Positions 27,736 to 36,236 of a stretch of 64,000 bases of DNA are shown here, piece after piece; position 1 is the stretch's first letter; each line of letters opens with the position of its first letter. Origin of the DNA: Streptomyces sp. A2-16 (lineage in GTDB: Bacteria; Actinomycetota; Actinomycetes; Streptomycetales; Streptomycetaceae); NCBI RefSeq assembly GCF_018128905.1, contig NZ_CP063808.1:2170001-2234000 (forward strand), given 5' to 3'. The translations under genes were made by a program, and so were the position numbers. Below the pieces are notes generated by a model that was not told where the DNA came from, made no database searches, and was given only the letters and a program-made list of their open reading frames with translations.

Positions 27736-28368
27736 TCAGCGAGCCGCCACGCGGCGCAGGACCTCCGAGGCGGCGCCACCGGTGCGCGGCAGCAGTGGCG
27801 GTGACTCGGACGTGGCGAAGGGTTCCGGCGCGGAGTCCGCGTTGGGCCGGCGTCCGCCGCGTCCCTCGCCGAGCACCTGCCACCCGTCACGTGTCAGCGT
27901 GATGTACGCCCCGCAGCGCAGCCCGTGCAGGGTGCAGGCGTCACGCAGCCCCCACATCCACGCGCCGTCCTCCTCGGTCCAACGCGCGTCGCCCTCACGG
28001 CAGTAGAGCAGCACGGCGGTGCGCACCGGGGTGCGGCGCCGCAGGTCGTGCGGGATCACCCGGCGCAGCTGGGCGAGCAGCGTGTTCCGGAACATCCAGC
28101 CGTCGGCCGGCGTCGGGCGCCGCGTGAACGAGGCGCTCGCCCGCAGTCGTTCGTCCGGGTCGAGGACTGCCACGATCGCGGTCGCCGGTTTGGGGCGATG
28201 CCGCGAGTGCAGCCCGCTGACGACCTCGCGCGGGTTGCGCAGCAGCGGGATACCGGCCTCGGCCCACTCGGCGGGTTCGAGCAGACGGGCCAGAGGGTTG
28301 GCGGATGCGGCGGACAGGTCGGTTGACGACGTGGACGCCGCGGAGGACGGAGCGAATCCGAAGGTCAC
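27736..28368 (-). CDS. conserved hypothetical protein
   Basis: 210-aa protein of unknown function. A Ser/Ala-rich N-terminus is followed by a conserved-looking core (LLRNPREVVSGLHSRHRPK, TAIVAVLDPDERLRASASF, LRRRTPVRTAVLLYCREGD, WMWGLRDACTLHGLRCGAYITLTRDGW) that reads as an alternating beta/alpha domain. The GTG start has a strong AAGGGAGG site. It is transcribed in the same direction as, and downstream of, recQ but 293 bases away. Confidence 0.8.
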   Translation of the reverse strand: MTFGFAPSSAASTSSTDLSAASANPLARLLEPAEWAEAGIPLLRNPREVVSGLHSRHRPKPATAIVAVLDPDERLRASASFTRRPTPADGWMFRNTLLAQLRRVIPHDLRRRTPVRTAVLLYCREGDARWTEEDGAWMWGLRDACTLHGLRCGAYITLTRDGWQVLGEGRGGRRPNADSAPEPFATSESPPLLPRTGGAASEVLRRVAAR

Positions 28369-28661
28369 GGTCCTCCCTTCGGCTACGCGCCCATACGGCG
28401 GGCGGGGTCGGATTCGGGGGAGCGCGCACCGCAGCAGAGCCCTACCGGTCTACGGACGGGCCGTGCGGGGAGCGGACCTCAATTCTTCCTGCCGAACTTG
28501 GTTGCGGCAACGAGCAATTGGGTCCACAGACCCGAATCAGACGGTTCGTGGCTTATATCCCTACCCAGTGTTTTACCGGGCGACGCCAGGGGCCGCCGCG
28601 CCCGAACGTTCGAAGCCCGCATCCGTCGCGCGCGGGGAGCGTTGTCGCTTCCGGTGTCCGC

Positions 28662-30833
28662 TCAGCCACGTACGGCCAACACCAGAGGCAACACTCCCTG
28701 GGCGCCTGATCGCAACAGCAGTCGGGCGGCGACGGCGAGGGTCCAGCCGGTCTCGGTCATGTCATCGACGAGCAGGACCGGACCCGAGGATGCTCGCAGC
28801 GCCTCCAGGAGGGGCGGGGGCACGGTGAGCGCTCCGTGGAGGGCTCGCAGCCGCTGGGCGCTGTTGGAGCGGGGCAGAGAGAGGTCGTCGGAGTGGTCCG
28901 TGTACGCGAGGGACCCCAGGAACGGCAGGCGTCCGACGGCGGAGATACGGCTCCCCAGTGAGTGGACCAACTGGGGCCGGCTGCGCGAGGGAACCGTGAC
29001 GACCCCGACGGGGCGGGCCGGTGCGTCCGGAGCGCCGGAGGCCCAGCCGTCGGGCGACCGGGCCCAGTCGGCGAGCACAGTCACGACGGCGTTCGCCACG
29101 TCGTCGGGCGCGGGAGCATCCGGAGTGAGGGGTGAGAGCAGCGGACGCAGGCGGTTGCCCCAGCCGATGTCCGAGAGTCGCCCGAGCGCCCGGCCCGGCA
29201 GCGCCTGTTCGCCGGGCGGAATACGGCCCTTCAGGTCGACGCCGATGGCCGGGAGGCCTGTGGGCCACATGCGGCGGGGCTCCACCACGACACCAGCGCG
29301 GGCGAGCGAGCCGCCCGCCGTGTCCAGGGCGGTCGAGGAGATGTCGGCGGTGAAACGAGGTCCGGCGCAGTTGTCGCAGCGCCCGCACGGGGCCGCCTGC
29401 TCGTCGTCCAACTGCCGCCTCAGGAACTCCATACGGCAGCCCGTGGTGGTGGCGTAGTCGCGCATGGCCTGCTGCTCGGTGCTGCGCTGCTTGGCGACCC
29501 AGGCGTAGCGCTCGGTGTCGTACGACCAGGGCACTCCTGTGGCGATCCAGCCGCCCTTGACCCGGTGGACCGCTCCGTCCACGTCGAGCACCTTGAGCAT
29601 GATCTCCAAGCGGGTCCGGTTGAGCTCCACGAGCGGCTCGAGTGCGGGCAGCGACAGTGGCCGGTCCGCGCGGGCGAGGGCGTCCAGGGTGCGCCGTACG
29701 GATTCCTCGGGCGGAAAGGCGACGGAGGCGAAGTAGGACCAGATCGCCTCGTCCTCACGGCCGGGCAGGAGCAGCACCTCGGCGTGCTCGACGCCGCGTC
29801 CGGCGCGACCGACCTGCTGGTAGTAGGCGATGGGGGAGGAGGGCGAGCCGACATGGACGACGAAGCCGAGGTCGGGCTTGTCGAATCCCATGCCGAGCGC
29901 GGAGGTGGCCACCAGGGCCTTCACCTTGTTCGCGAGGAGGGCTTCCTCGGCCTGCTGGCGTTCGGCGTTCTCCGTCTTGCCCGTGTACGAGGTGACGGTG
30001 TGTCCGCACTGCCGCAGGAAGGCGGTGATCTCCTCGGCGGCGGCCACCGTCAGTGTGTAGATGATCCCGGAGCCCGGCAGGTCGTCCAGGTGATCGGCGA
30101 GCCAGGCCAGCCGGTGCGCCGCGTCGGGAAGTTGGAGCACGCCGAGGCTGAGACTCTCGCGGTCGAGCGGGCCGCGCAGGACCAGTGCGTCCGAACCGCC
30201 GCCGGTGCCCAGTTGCTCCGCCACGTCAGCGGTGACCCGGGCGTTGGCCGTGGCGGTGGTGGCCAGCACCGGAACCCCGGGCGGGAGGTCGGTGAGCATG
30301 GTGCGCAGCCGTCGGTAGTCGGGGCGGAAGTCGTGGCCCCAGTCGGAGATGCAGTGCGCCTCGTCGACGACGAGGAGGCCGGTGGCGGCGGACAGTTCGG
30401 GAAGGACGTTGTCGCGGAAGTCGGGGTTGTTGAGCCGCTCGGGGCTCACCAGCAGTACGTCCACGGTTCCCGCGGCGATCTCGGCGCGGACCGTCTCCCA
30501 CTCCTCGGGGTTCGAGGAGTTGATGGTCCGGGCGTGAATGCCGGCTCGGGCGGCGGCCTCGACCTGGTTGCGCATGAGCGCGAGCAGCGGAGAGACGATC
30601 ACGGTCGGCCCGGCGCCGCGCTCGCGCAGCAGGGCCGTCGCCACGAAATACACCGCGGACTTGCCCCACCCCGTGCGCTGCACGACCAGGGCCCGGCGCT
30701 TGTCGGCGACCAGCGCCTCGATCGCCCGCCACTGGTCCTCGCGCAGCCTGGCCGATCCGGTGCCGTCCCCGACGAGCCGGACGAGGATCCCGTCGGCAGC
30801 CTCGCGCAACTCCGTCTTGCTCGTGTGCGTCAT
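28662..30833 (-). CDS. RecQ-family DNA helicase with C-terminal PRTase-like domain
   Basis: 723-aa SF2 helicase. Walker A is TGWGKSA (residues 54-60), the DExH box is DEAHCISDWGHDFRPDYRRL, motif VI is QQVGRAGRG, and the RecQ zinc site follows (CRMEFLRR then CGRCDNC). Instead of an HRDC domain, the last 150 residues end in VLLVDDMTETGWTLAVAARL (about residues 686 onward), the PRPP-binding loop pattern of phosphoribosyltransferases, as in ComF-like proteins. Helicase role: unwinding recombination or replication intermediates. The ATG has a GGGGGC stretch upstream. It is divergent from DUF4192, and the shared promoter region has two DnaA-box-like sites. Confidence 0.92.
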   Translation of the reverse strand: MTHTSKTELREAADGILVRLVGDGTGSARLREDQWRAIEALVADKRRALVVQRTGWGKSAVYFVATALLRERGAGPTVIVSPLLALMRNQVEAAARAGIHARTINSSNPEEWETVRAEIAAGTVDVLLVSPERLNNPDFRDNVLPELSAATGLLVVDEAHCISDWGHDFRPDYRRLRTMLTDLPPGVPVLATTATANARVTADVAEQLGTGGGSDALVLRGPLDRESLSLGVLQLPDAAHRLAWLADHLDDLPGSGIIYTLTVAAAEEITAFLRQCGHTVTSYTGKTENAERQQAEEALLANKVKALVATSALGMGFDKPDLGFVVHVGSPSSPIAYYQQVGRAGRGVEHAEVLLLPGREDEAIWSYFASVAFPPEESVRRTLDALARADRPLSLPALEPLVELNRTRLEIMLKVLDVDGAVHRVKGGWIATGVPWSYDTERYAWVAKQRSTEQQAMRDYATTTGCRMEFLRRQLDDEQAAPCGRCDNCAGPRFTADISSTALDTAGGSLARAGVVVEPRRMWPTGLPAIGVDLKGRIPPGEQALPGRALGRLSDIGWGNRLRPLLSPLTPDAPAPDDVANAVVTVLADWARSPDGWASGAPDAPARPVGVVTVPSRSRPQLVHSLGSRISAVGRLPFLGSLAYTDHSDDLSLPRSNSAQRLRALHGALTVPPPLLEALRASSGPVLLVDDMTETGWTLAVAARLLLRSGAQGVLPLVLAVRG

Positions 30834-30884
30834 GCCCCCATACAACAGGACGCCTCCGACAGCGGGGCGTCGCGGCGGTCCGGC

Positions 30885-30893
30885 TGTGGACGA
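30885..30893 (-). promoter_or_regulatory. DnaA-box-like 9-mer
   Basis: TGTGGACGA, complement TCGTCCACA, fits the relaxed Streptomyces DnaA box (YYVTCCACA-like). It lies between divergent recQ and DUF4192 genes. Confidence 0.35.
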
Positions 30894-30925
30894 CGGGACG
30901 GGGCTTGTCGTGGCCCTGATCGGAC

Positions 30926-30934
30926 TTATCCACA
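30926..30934 (+). promoter_or_regulatory. DnaA box TTATCCACA
   Basis: Exact match to the classical bacterial consensus 9-mer, opposite in orientation to a second box-like site about 40 bp away. Confidence 0.45.
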
Positions 30935-30974
30935 GGCTCAAACGGAACATCGAGATCCGCGAGATCGTCTGCGC

Positions 30975-32738
30975 ATGACGAATCACAGCGAAACGGCCGG
31001 GCCCGCTGCAAACGGCAACAACAGCGGACGGAACAGCGGCGGACGGAACACCGACGAACAGAACACCGACGGACAGAACGGCGCCGGCCGGGACAACGGC
31101 AGGCGGGACAACGACGGCTCGGGGATCGGCGACCGGGTCGGCTTCGACGCACACGGTGCCGAACACCAGGTCACCCTGCGAACTCCGGGCGAACTGGCCG
31201 ACGCCCTGCCCTACCTGCTCGGGTACCGGCCCGAGGACAGCATCGTGCTGGTCGCCCTGCACGACCAGGGCGGCCGTGGCCGATTCGGAGGGCGCGCCCG
31301 GCTGGGTATCCCCGCGAACAAGGACGACTGGTCGGCCGTGGCCCGGCAACTGGCCCACGGACTGATCACCGGCAGCGAGCGCAGGGGTGCCCGCCCCGAG
31401 CAGATGGTTGCCTACCTCTGCCAGGAACCGGGAGCTGGCGAGACGGGCAGGGAGATCACGGAACGGCTCGCCCCGCTCGCCGGGCTGCTGCGCACGGAGT
31501 GCGGCCGCCTCGACGTTCCCGTGATCGAGGCGTTGTGCATCTCCGACGGCCGCTATTGGTCCTACTGCTGTCCGAGCGAGGAATGCTGCCCCGCGGAGGG
31601 CGTCCCGATGGGGCTGCCCGGCACATCGGTGCTCGCCGCCGCGGCCACCTACGCCGGACTGCAGGTGCGCGGAACACTGCGCGAGCTGCGGGCCAGGCTG
31701 CAGCCCTGGGAGACCGCGGCCGCGCTGGAACAGGAGGTCGCCCTGGACACCGCGGGCATGGCCCTGGTGCCCAGGATGCTCGACGAGGTGAGCAGGGCGG
31801 AGGTGGCCGAGGAGACAGTGCGCCTGGCCAGGCGCACCATGACACGTCTCGCCGAGGCCGCGCCCGTCGCGGGACCGCTTCAGGCGGATCTGCGTGACGA
31901 TGAGCTGCTGGGGCACGACGAGGCGGCGGAGCTCATCCTCGGTCTGCAGGACCGCACGACCCGGGACCGCGCGGCCGAGTGGATGGAGGCGGAGGAGGCC
32001 GGACCCGCCCTGCGTCTGTGGCGGGCACTGGCCCGCCGGTGCGTCGGACCCTACGGCGAGCATGCGGCGGCGCCCCTCACCCTCGCCGGATGGGTCGCGT
32101 GGTCCGGTGGCGACGAGATCGAGGCCCGGGAGGCGCTGGCCATGGCCCTGGGCGCGGATTCCGGCTATCTCTTCGCCCGACTCCTGCACCAGGCCTGCAA
32201 CGAGGGGCTCGACCCGGAATCCATCCGCCGTTGCCTGCGTGCGGAACGCGAGAGTCGCGATGTACGCGCGCGGTCGGAGGCCACTCAGTCCGCCGCCGTG
32301 AAGACGACCGAGGACCTGAACCGGCCGAGCACGCCCGCTCCTGACCGGAAGCCCCCGACAACCTCGCACCCTTCCGGCGAGGTCACGGACGCCACGTCAC
32401 TGCCCGGCAACCGCATGGAGGCCCCTTCCGCCTGTCCGCCCCCTGCGGAACGCGCGCTGCCGTCGTGCCCGGCCGAAACCGACCCTGCGCTGCCCGCGCC
32501 GCAGCCCACCACGGCCGCCCGCCGCCGCAAGCGGGTGCGGCCAGGGGCTCGTACCGAGGCCCTTCCCCGTCCCACGGAGGCTGAGGGACGCCAGGTCTGT
32601 GCCGAGGGATCCCGCCCACGCACCCGGCCGGCCCGCGGGACACGTCCCGGTGCCGTCCGCCGCACCACGGGCAAGGACGGCGCGCGCCGACCCGAGGGCA
32701 CACGGCCGGGGAGCGGTGCCACCGAGGAGGAGGGATGA
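30975..32738 (+). CDS. DUF4192 domain protein
   Basis: 587-aa actinobacterial protein of unknown function. Residues 17-40 form a low-complexity Asn/Asp/Gly segment encoded by a 15-bp tandem repeat. The DUF4192 domain follows (LRTPGELADALPYLLGYRPEDSIVLVAL, about residues 64-430, ending near LLHQACNEGLDPESIRRCL). The C-terminal 150 residues are Pro/Arg/Ser-rich and disordered. Two Cys-rich spots (CCPSEECCP) could bind metal. It overlaps the next gene by ATGA, so the two are translationally coupled. The ATG lacks a strong ribosome site. Confidence 0.85.
   Translation: MTNHSETAGPAANGNNSGRNSGGRNTDEQNTDGQNGAGRDNGRRDNDGSGIGDRVGFDAHGAEHQVTLRTPGELADALPYLLGYRPEDSIVLVALHDQGGRGRFGGRARLGIPANKDDWSAVARQLAHGLITGSERRGARPEQMVAYLCQEPGAGETGREITERLAPLAGLLRTECGRLDVPVIEALCISDGRYWSYCCPSEECCPAEGVPMGLPGTSVLAAAATYAGLQVRGTLRELRARLQPWETAAALEQEVALDTAGMALVPRMLDEVSRAEVAEETVRLARRTMTRLAEAAPVAGPLQADLRDDELLGHDEAAELILGLQDRTTRDRAAEWMEAEEAGPALRLWRALARRCVGPYGEHAAAPLTLAGWVAWSGGDEIEAREALAMALGADSGYLFARLLHQACNEGLDPESIRRCLRAERESRDVRARSEATQSAAVKTTEDLNRPSTPAPDRKPPTTSHPSGEVTDATSLPGNRMEAPSACPPPAERALPSCPAETDPALPAPQPTTAARRRKRVRPGARTEALPRPTEAEGRQVCAEGSRPRTRPARGTRPGAVRRTTGKDGARRPEGTRPGSGATEEEG
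31025..31084 (+). repeat. 15-bp in-frame tandem repeat in DUF4192 gene
   Basis: Four consecutive 15-bp units (31025, 31040, 31055, 31070) of the type CGGACGGAACACCGA, encoding pentapeptides GRNSG, GRNTD, EQNTD, GQNGA. Confidence 0.85.
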
Positions 32739-35308
32739 ACGGCCGCTGGGAGCGCCTCGCACGTGAGTGCGCACACCTGTGCAGCCGGATGAGGGCTTCG
32801 GCCCGCCGCCATTCGGTCGGCTTCCGAGGCCGTGGGCGTGACCCGGAACAAGCCCGCCCCGTTCACCTGAGTGGCGGAACGCCCGAACGGACCGTGCCGC
32901 CGCCTCGCCCATGTCCTTCAGGAGCCCCGCACCGGGCGCCGAACACGCCCGAGCCGCGCAGAGCGCAGAGGAAGCACCCCTTGCATCAGCCGACTCCGCC
33001 CTCCACCGACGAAGGCCGCCCCACCCTCGGCGCGCCAGCGACGGCATGGCGACAGAGCGCCGGTCCGCCGCCGCGGGCCACGGACGACGACATGCCTGAG
33101 CCGAGGTTCCCGAGCGGCACCCGGCCCACCTCGCAGGCAGCCGAGCACCGTCGGAACCCGGCTCCGGAACAGGACCGCAAGGACCTCGCCCCCTCACCGT
33201 CGTGGGACCGTGAGCCTCCGTCGAGGCCCGTACGACGCCCGTCGACACCCGCGACGCCGGGCTGGACTCAGCCTCCGACGGCCAGCCGTCCTTCCCGTCC
33301 CCCTTCGCCCGTCCCCTCCGGTCCGCCGCCACAGAACTCCTATCCGGGCTCCCGGGGCCCGGCCGAACTCCCCCCGGCGCACTCGGTCATCATCTGCGTG
33401 GCCCTTCCGGGCCTCGCCATCTCCACGGACCAAGGGCAGTTGACCGGCCAAGGGCTGGAGGGCTTCTACCACGCAGGCCGACGCGTGCTCTCCCGGTGCC
33501 GGATCCGTGTAGCCGGCCGTGAGCCGGTGGTGGTCCAGGCACGGACGACCGCGGCGGACCGGGCGCGCTTCGTGGCCACCGCGCGTGTCGCCCAGGGCGG
33601 CGGCCCGGACCCGGACGTGGTCGTGGAGCGCACACGCCGCGCGGACGGGACGGAGCGCATCCTGCTGCACAGTTCCGCGGCCCGCCCCCTGCGGCTGCCG
33701 GTGGAGGTGGCACTCGGTACGGACCTGGCGGACCTGGGCGCGATCGCGTCGGGCCGAGCGGGGCCCGAACTGCCGGCAACCGTCCACGACTCCGGCCTGC
33801 GCTGGTCCTGCGCGGCAGGCGAGGCGACGGTCACGGCCGACCCACCGCCCGCCGACGCGCTCGCGTCGGCAGGCCTGCTGCGCTGGGAACTCGACCTGCC
33901 CCCCGGAGGCACGGCCGGACTGGAGCTGCGGGTACGCCTGGACGGCGCGGGCCCCGTCCGGGCTGTGGGGCGCGCGGCGACCAGCCCCCTGACCTCGGCC
34001 CGTGCGACAGGAGACCACTCCGCGGTCCAGCCGCTCCTGCACACGAGCATCGAGGATCTCCGGTCCTTGCTGCTGCGCGATCCGGCAGACCCCACCGACA
34101 CCCACCTCGCGGCCGGAGCCCCGTGGCGCTGCGGCCTGGCCCCCGCCGACGCACTCGCCGCAGCCCGGATGGCGCTGCCGCTCGGCACCCGACTCGCCGC
34201 CGGCACCCTTCGGACCCTCGCCCGCACCCAACTCCGCGGGCGGACAGCCCAGTCCGGCCTGATCCCCGGGCCGCGCCGGGACGCGGGCGCGCACCTTCCA
34301 CCCGCTTGCACGGGCACCGAGGCGACCCTGCTCTTCCCCACCCTCCTCGCCGAGGCCTTCCGGTGGGGGCTCTCGCACCAGGAGACGCAAGAGCTGCTCC
34401 CCACAGCCGAACGATGCCTGGCCTGGATGCGGGCAGCGGTCGGGGACACGACATACCTGTGCGATCCACAATCCGGCGGCCCCGCCCGCTGCGAGACACA
34501 GGCCCACGCGCACCGCGCGGCCGTACTCGGTGCCGACCTGCTCGACGTGTTCGACAGACCTGGCGGCGCGGCGCTGCGGGAATGGGGCCGCGCACTGCGT
34601 ACGGCCTTCCGCCGGGACTTCTGGGTCGAGGATCGCGGCGGAGGTCGACCGGCGGCCGCCAGGGGCCCCGACGGGCGCCCTGTGCCGCACCTCGGTGCCG
34701 CGGCCGCGCATCTCCTGGACACCGGCCTGCTGGGCGGAGGCGAACTGGCGCCCGGCCTGCTCGACAGGGTGCAGACCGAGCAGCTCGCCCGGCTGCTCGG
34801 CGGCCCGGCCATGGACTCAGGCTGGGGGCTGCGCGGACTGGGCACGAACGAGGAGGGCTACAACCCGTTCGGCCACCGCACCGGCACCGTGAGAGTCCAC
34901 GAGACGGCGATCGCCGTCTCCGGCCTGGCCGCAGCCGGGTACGAGAAGGAAGCCGGCTCGCTCCTGCGAGGTCTGCTGGCCGCGGCTGAGGCCTTCGGAC
35001 ACCGGCTCCCCGAGATGTACGCGGGTGAGCGACGCACCGACGGGAGCGCCCCCCTTCCGCACCCGGCGGCCTGCCGTCCCGCGGCCACGGCGGCCGCCTC
35101 CGGAGTCCTGCTGCTGAGCACCCTGGCGGGAATCCGCCCCGACGTCCCGGCGGGGACGGTCACACTGCGCCCGGTGCGCAGCGTGCCTCTCGGGGAGATC
35201 GTCCTGACCGGACTCAGGGTCGCGGAGGCCCCGTTCTCGGTCCGGGTCAGCAGACTCGGGCTGGCCATGGCCGAGGAGGTTGCCGAAGGGCTGCGACTGA
35301 AGGCGTGA
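32735..35308 (+). CDS. glycogen-debranching-enzyme-like (amylo-alpha-1,6-glucosidase) protein
   Basis: 857-aa protein. The first 210 residues are Pro/Arg/Ser-rich and presumably disordered. The next part is a GDE_N-type beta domain (LPGLAISTDQGQLTGQGLEGFYHAGRRVLSR) and the C-terminal half an alpha/alpha-toroid of the amylo-glucosidase type (TGTEATLLFPTLLAEAFRWG, LRGLGTNEEGYNPFGHRTGTVRVHETAIA, ending LRPVRSVPLGEIVLTGLRV). Such proteins are linked to glycogen or trehalose metabolism; activity is unproven. The ATG overlaps the DUF4192 stop and has a GAGGAGG site, but codon bias over the first 350 bases is weaker, so an internal start (for example the ATG at 33089) is possible. Confidence 0.83.
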   Translation: MNGRWERLARECAHLCSRMRASARRHSVGFRGRGRDPEQARPVHLSGGTPERTVPPPRPCPSGAPHRAPNTPEPRRAQRKHPLHQPTPPSTDEGRPTLGAPATAWRQSAGPPPRATDDDMPEPRFPSGTRPTSQAAEHRRNPAPEQDRKDLAPSPSWDREPPSRPVRRPSTPATPGWTQPPTASRPSRPPSPVPSGPPPQNSYPGSRGPAELPPAHSVIICVALPGLAISTDQGQLTGQGLEGFYHAGRRVLSRCRIRVAGREPVVVQARTTAADRARFVATARVAQGGGPDPDVVVERTRRADGTERILLHSSAARPLRLPVEVALGTDLADLGAIASGRAGPELPATVHDSGLRWSCAAGEATVTADPPPADALASAGLLRWELDLPPGGTAGLELRVRLDGAGPVRAVGRAATSPLTSARATGDHSAVQPLLHTSIEDLRSLLLRDPADPTDTHLAAGAPWRCGLAPADALAAARMALPLGTRLAAGTLRTLARTQLRGRTAQSGLIPGPRRDAGAHLPPACTGTEATLLFPTLLAEAFRWGLSHQETQELLPTAERCLAWMRAAVGDTTYLCDPQSGGPARCETQAHAHRAAVLGADLLDVFDRPGGAALREWGRALRTAFRRDFWVEDRGGGRPAAARGPDGRPVPHLGAAAAHLLDTGLLGGGELAPGLLDRVQTEQLARLLGGPAMDSGWGLRGLGTNEEGYNPFGHRTGTVRVHETAIAVSGLAAAGYEKEAGSLLRGLLAAAEAFGHRLPEMYAGERRTDGSAPLPHPAACRPAATAAASGVLLLSTLAGIRPDVPAGTVTLRPVRSVPLGEIVLTGLRVAEAPFSVRVSRLGLAMAEEVAEGLRLKA

Positions 35309-35409
35309 CCTCGAACGACACCACGTCCGACACAGACAGGGGGGCGGGGCAGGACCTGGCCCGGGCGGAGTGGATCAACCACCGATGCGACCGGCGAAGG
35401 GACTGTTTA

Positions 35410-35424
35410 TCGTCAGGCAGACGA
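35410..35424. promoter_or_regulatory. candidate NrtR autoregulatory operator
   Basis: TCGTC-AGGCA-GACGA: perfect 5-bp arms with 5-bp spacer, directly abutting the -10 hexamer of the NUDIX regulator gene, where a bound repressor would block polymerase. Confidence 0.55.
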
Positions 35425-35425
35425 C

Positions 35426-35431
35426 TATGAT
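35426..35431 (+). promoter_or_regulatory. -10 element TATGAT, leaderless-type, NUDIX regulator
   Basis: Good TANNNT hexamer ending 6 bases before the ATG, with no Shine-Dalgarno sequence. Confidence 0.55.
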
Positions 35432-35437
35432 CGCCGC

Positions 35438-36196
35438 ATGCCCTACGACCCGTCAGCCTTTCCGCCCTTCGCCGTCACCGTGGACCTGGTCGTACTGACC
35501 GTGCGCCGCCACGCCCTGTGTGCGCTCGCGGTGCGCAGGGGCGAGCCGCCGTTCCAGGGGCGCTGGGCGCTTCCCGGCGGTTTCGTACGGGCCGATGAGG
35601 ACCTGGCGCAGGCTGCCGCCCGTGAGCTGGCCGAGGAGACGGGGCTGCGCGCCCACGACCCCGCTGTCCCCGTCCAGGACAACGGAGCGCACCTGGAGCA
35701 GCTCGCGACCTACGGCGACCCCAAGCGTGACCCACGGATGCGCGTGGTCAGCGTCGCCCACCTCGCCCTCGCCCCCGACCTGCCCGCTCCCCGGGCAGGC
35801 GGCGACGCCAGCAACGCGCGCTGGGCACCCGTCGAAGAACTGTTGCAGCAGGGCGGCTACGGCCGGGACGGAGAGCCGGTCGCACCACTCGCCTTCGATC
35901 ATGCGCAGATCCTGTCGGACGGAGTGGAGCGCGCCCGCTCGAAGATCGAGTACTCCTCGCTGGCCACCGCCTTCTGCCCACCCGAGTTCACCGTCGGCGA
36001 GCTGCGCCGTGTCTACGAGGCGGTGTGGGGCGTGGCACTGGACCCCCGCAACTTCCACCGCAAGGTGACAGGGACACCGGGCTTCCTGGTCCCCACCGGA
36101 GGCACGACCACGCGCCAGGGCGGCCGCCCCGCCCAGCTCTTCAGGGCCGGCGGCGCCACCCTTCTCAACCCTCCGATGCTGCGTCCCGAAGTGTGA
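35438..36196 (+). CDS. NrtR-family NUDIX-winged-helix transcriptional regulator
   Basis: 252-aa two-domain protein. Residues about 10-150 are a NUDIX fold with GGFVRADEDLAQAAARELAEETGL; the NUDIX box GX5EX7REUXEEXGU is almost complete, but the first acidic position is Asp-Glu-Asp. Residues about 175-252 are the winged helix typical of NrtR (FTVGELRRVYEAVWGVALDPRNFHRKVTGTPGFLV). NrtR proteins sense ADP-ribose-type metabolites and regulate NAD or pentose metabolism. The ATG has a -10 hexamer 6 bases away and a perfect palindrome overlapping the promoter, which suggests autorepression. No NAD gene is adjacent; the next gene is an ABC exporter 40 bases on. Confidence 0.88.
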   Translation: MPYDPSAFPPFAVTVDLVVLTVRRHALCALAVRRGEPPFQGRWALPGGFVRADEDLAQAAARELAEETGLRAHDPAVPVQDNGAHLEQLATYGDPKRDPRMRVVSVAHLALAPDLPAPRAGGDASNARWAPVEELLQQGGYGRDGEPVAPLAFDHAQILSDGVERARSKIEYSSLATAFCPPEFTVGELRRVYEAVWGVALDPRNFHRKVTGTPGFLVPTGGTTTRQGGRPAQLFRAGGATLLNPPMLRPEV

Positions 36197-36223
36197 CGGA
36201 CCGGAAAACCGGACATAACGCGC

Positions 36224-36229
36224 TATCTT
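36224..36229 (+). promoter_or_regulatory. -10 element TATCTT, leaderless-type, ABC exporter
   Basis: TANNNT hexamer ending 7 bases before the GTG start. Confidence 0.45.
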
Positions 36230-36236
36230 GCTACGG

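Noticed and set aside
28594..28612. GAACGTTC as a LexA box near recQ
   Set aside because: Lacks the four-base spacer required (GAAC-N4-GTTC) and lies beyond the recQ 3' end, not at a promoter.
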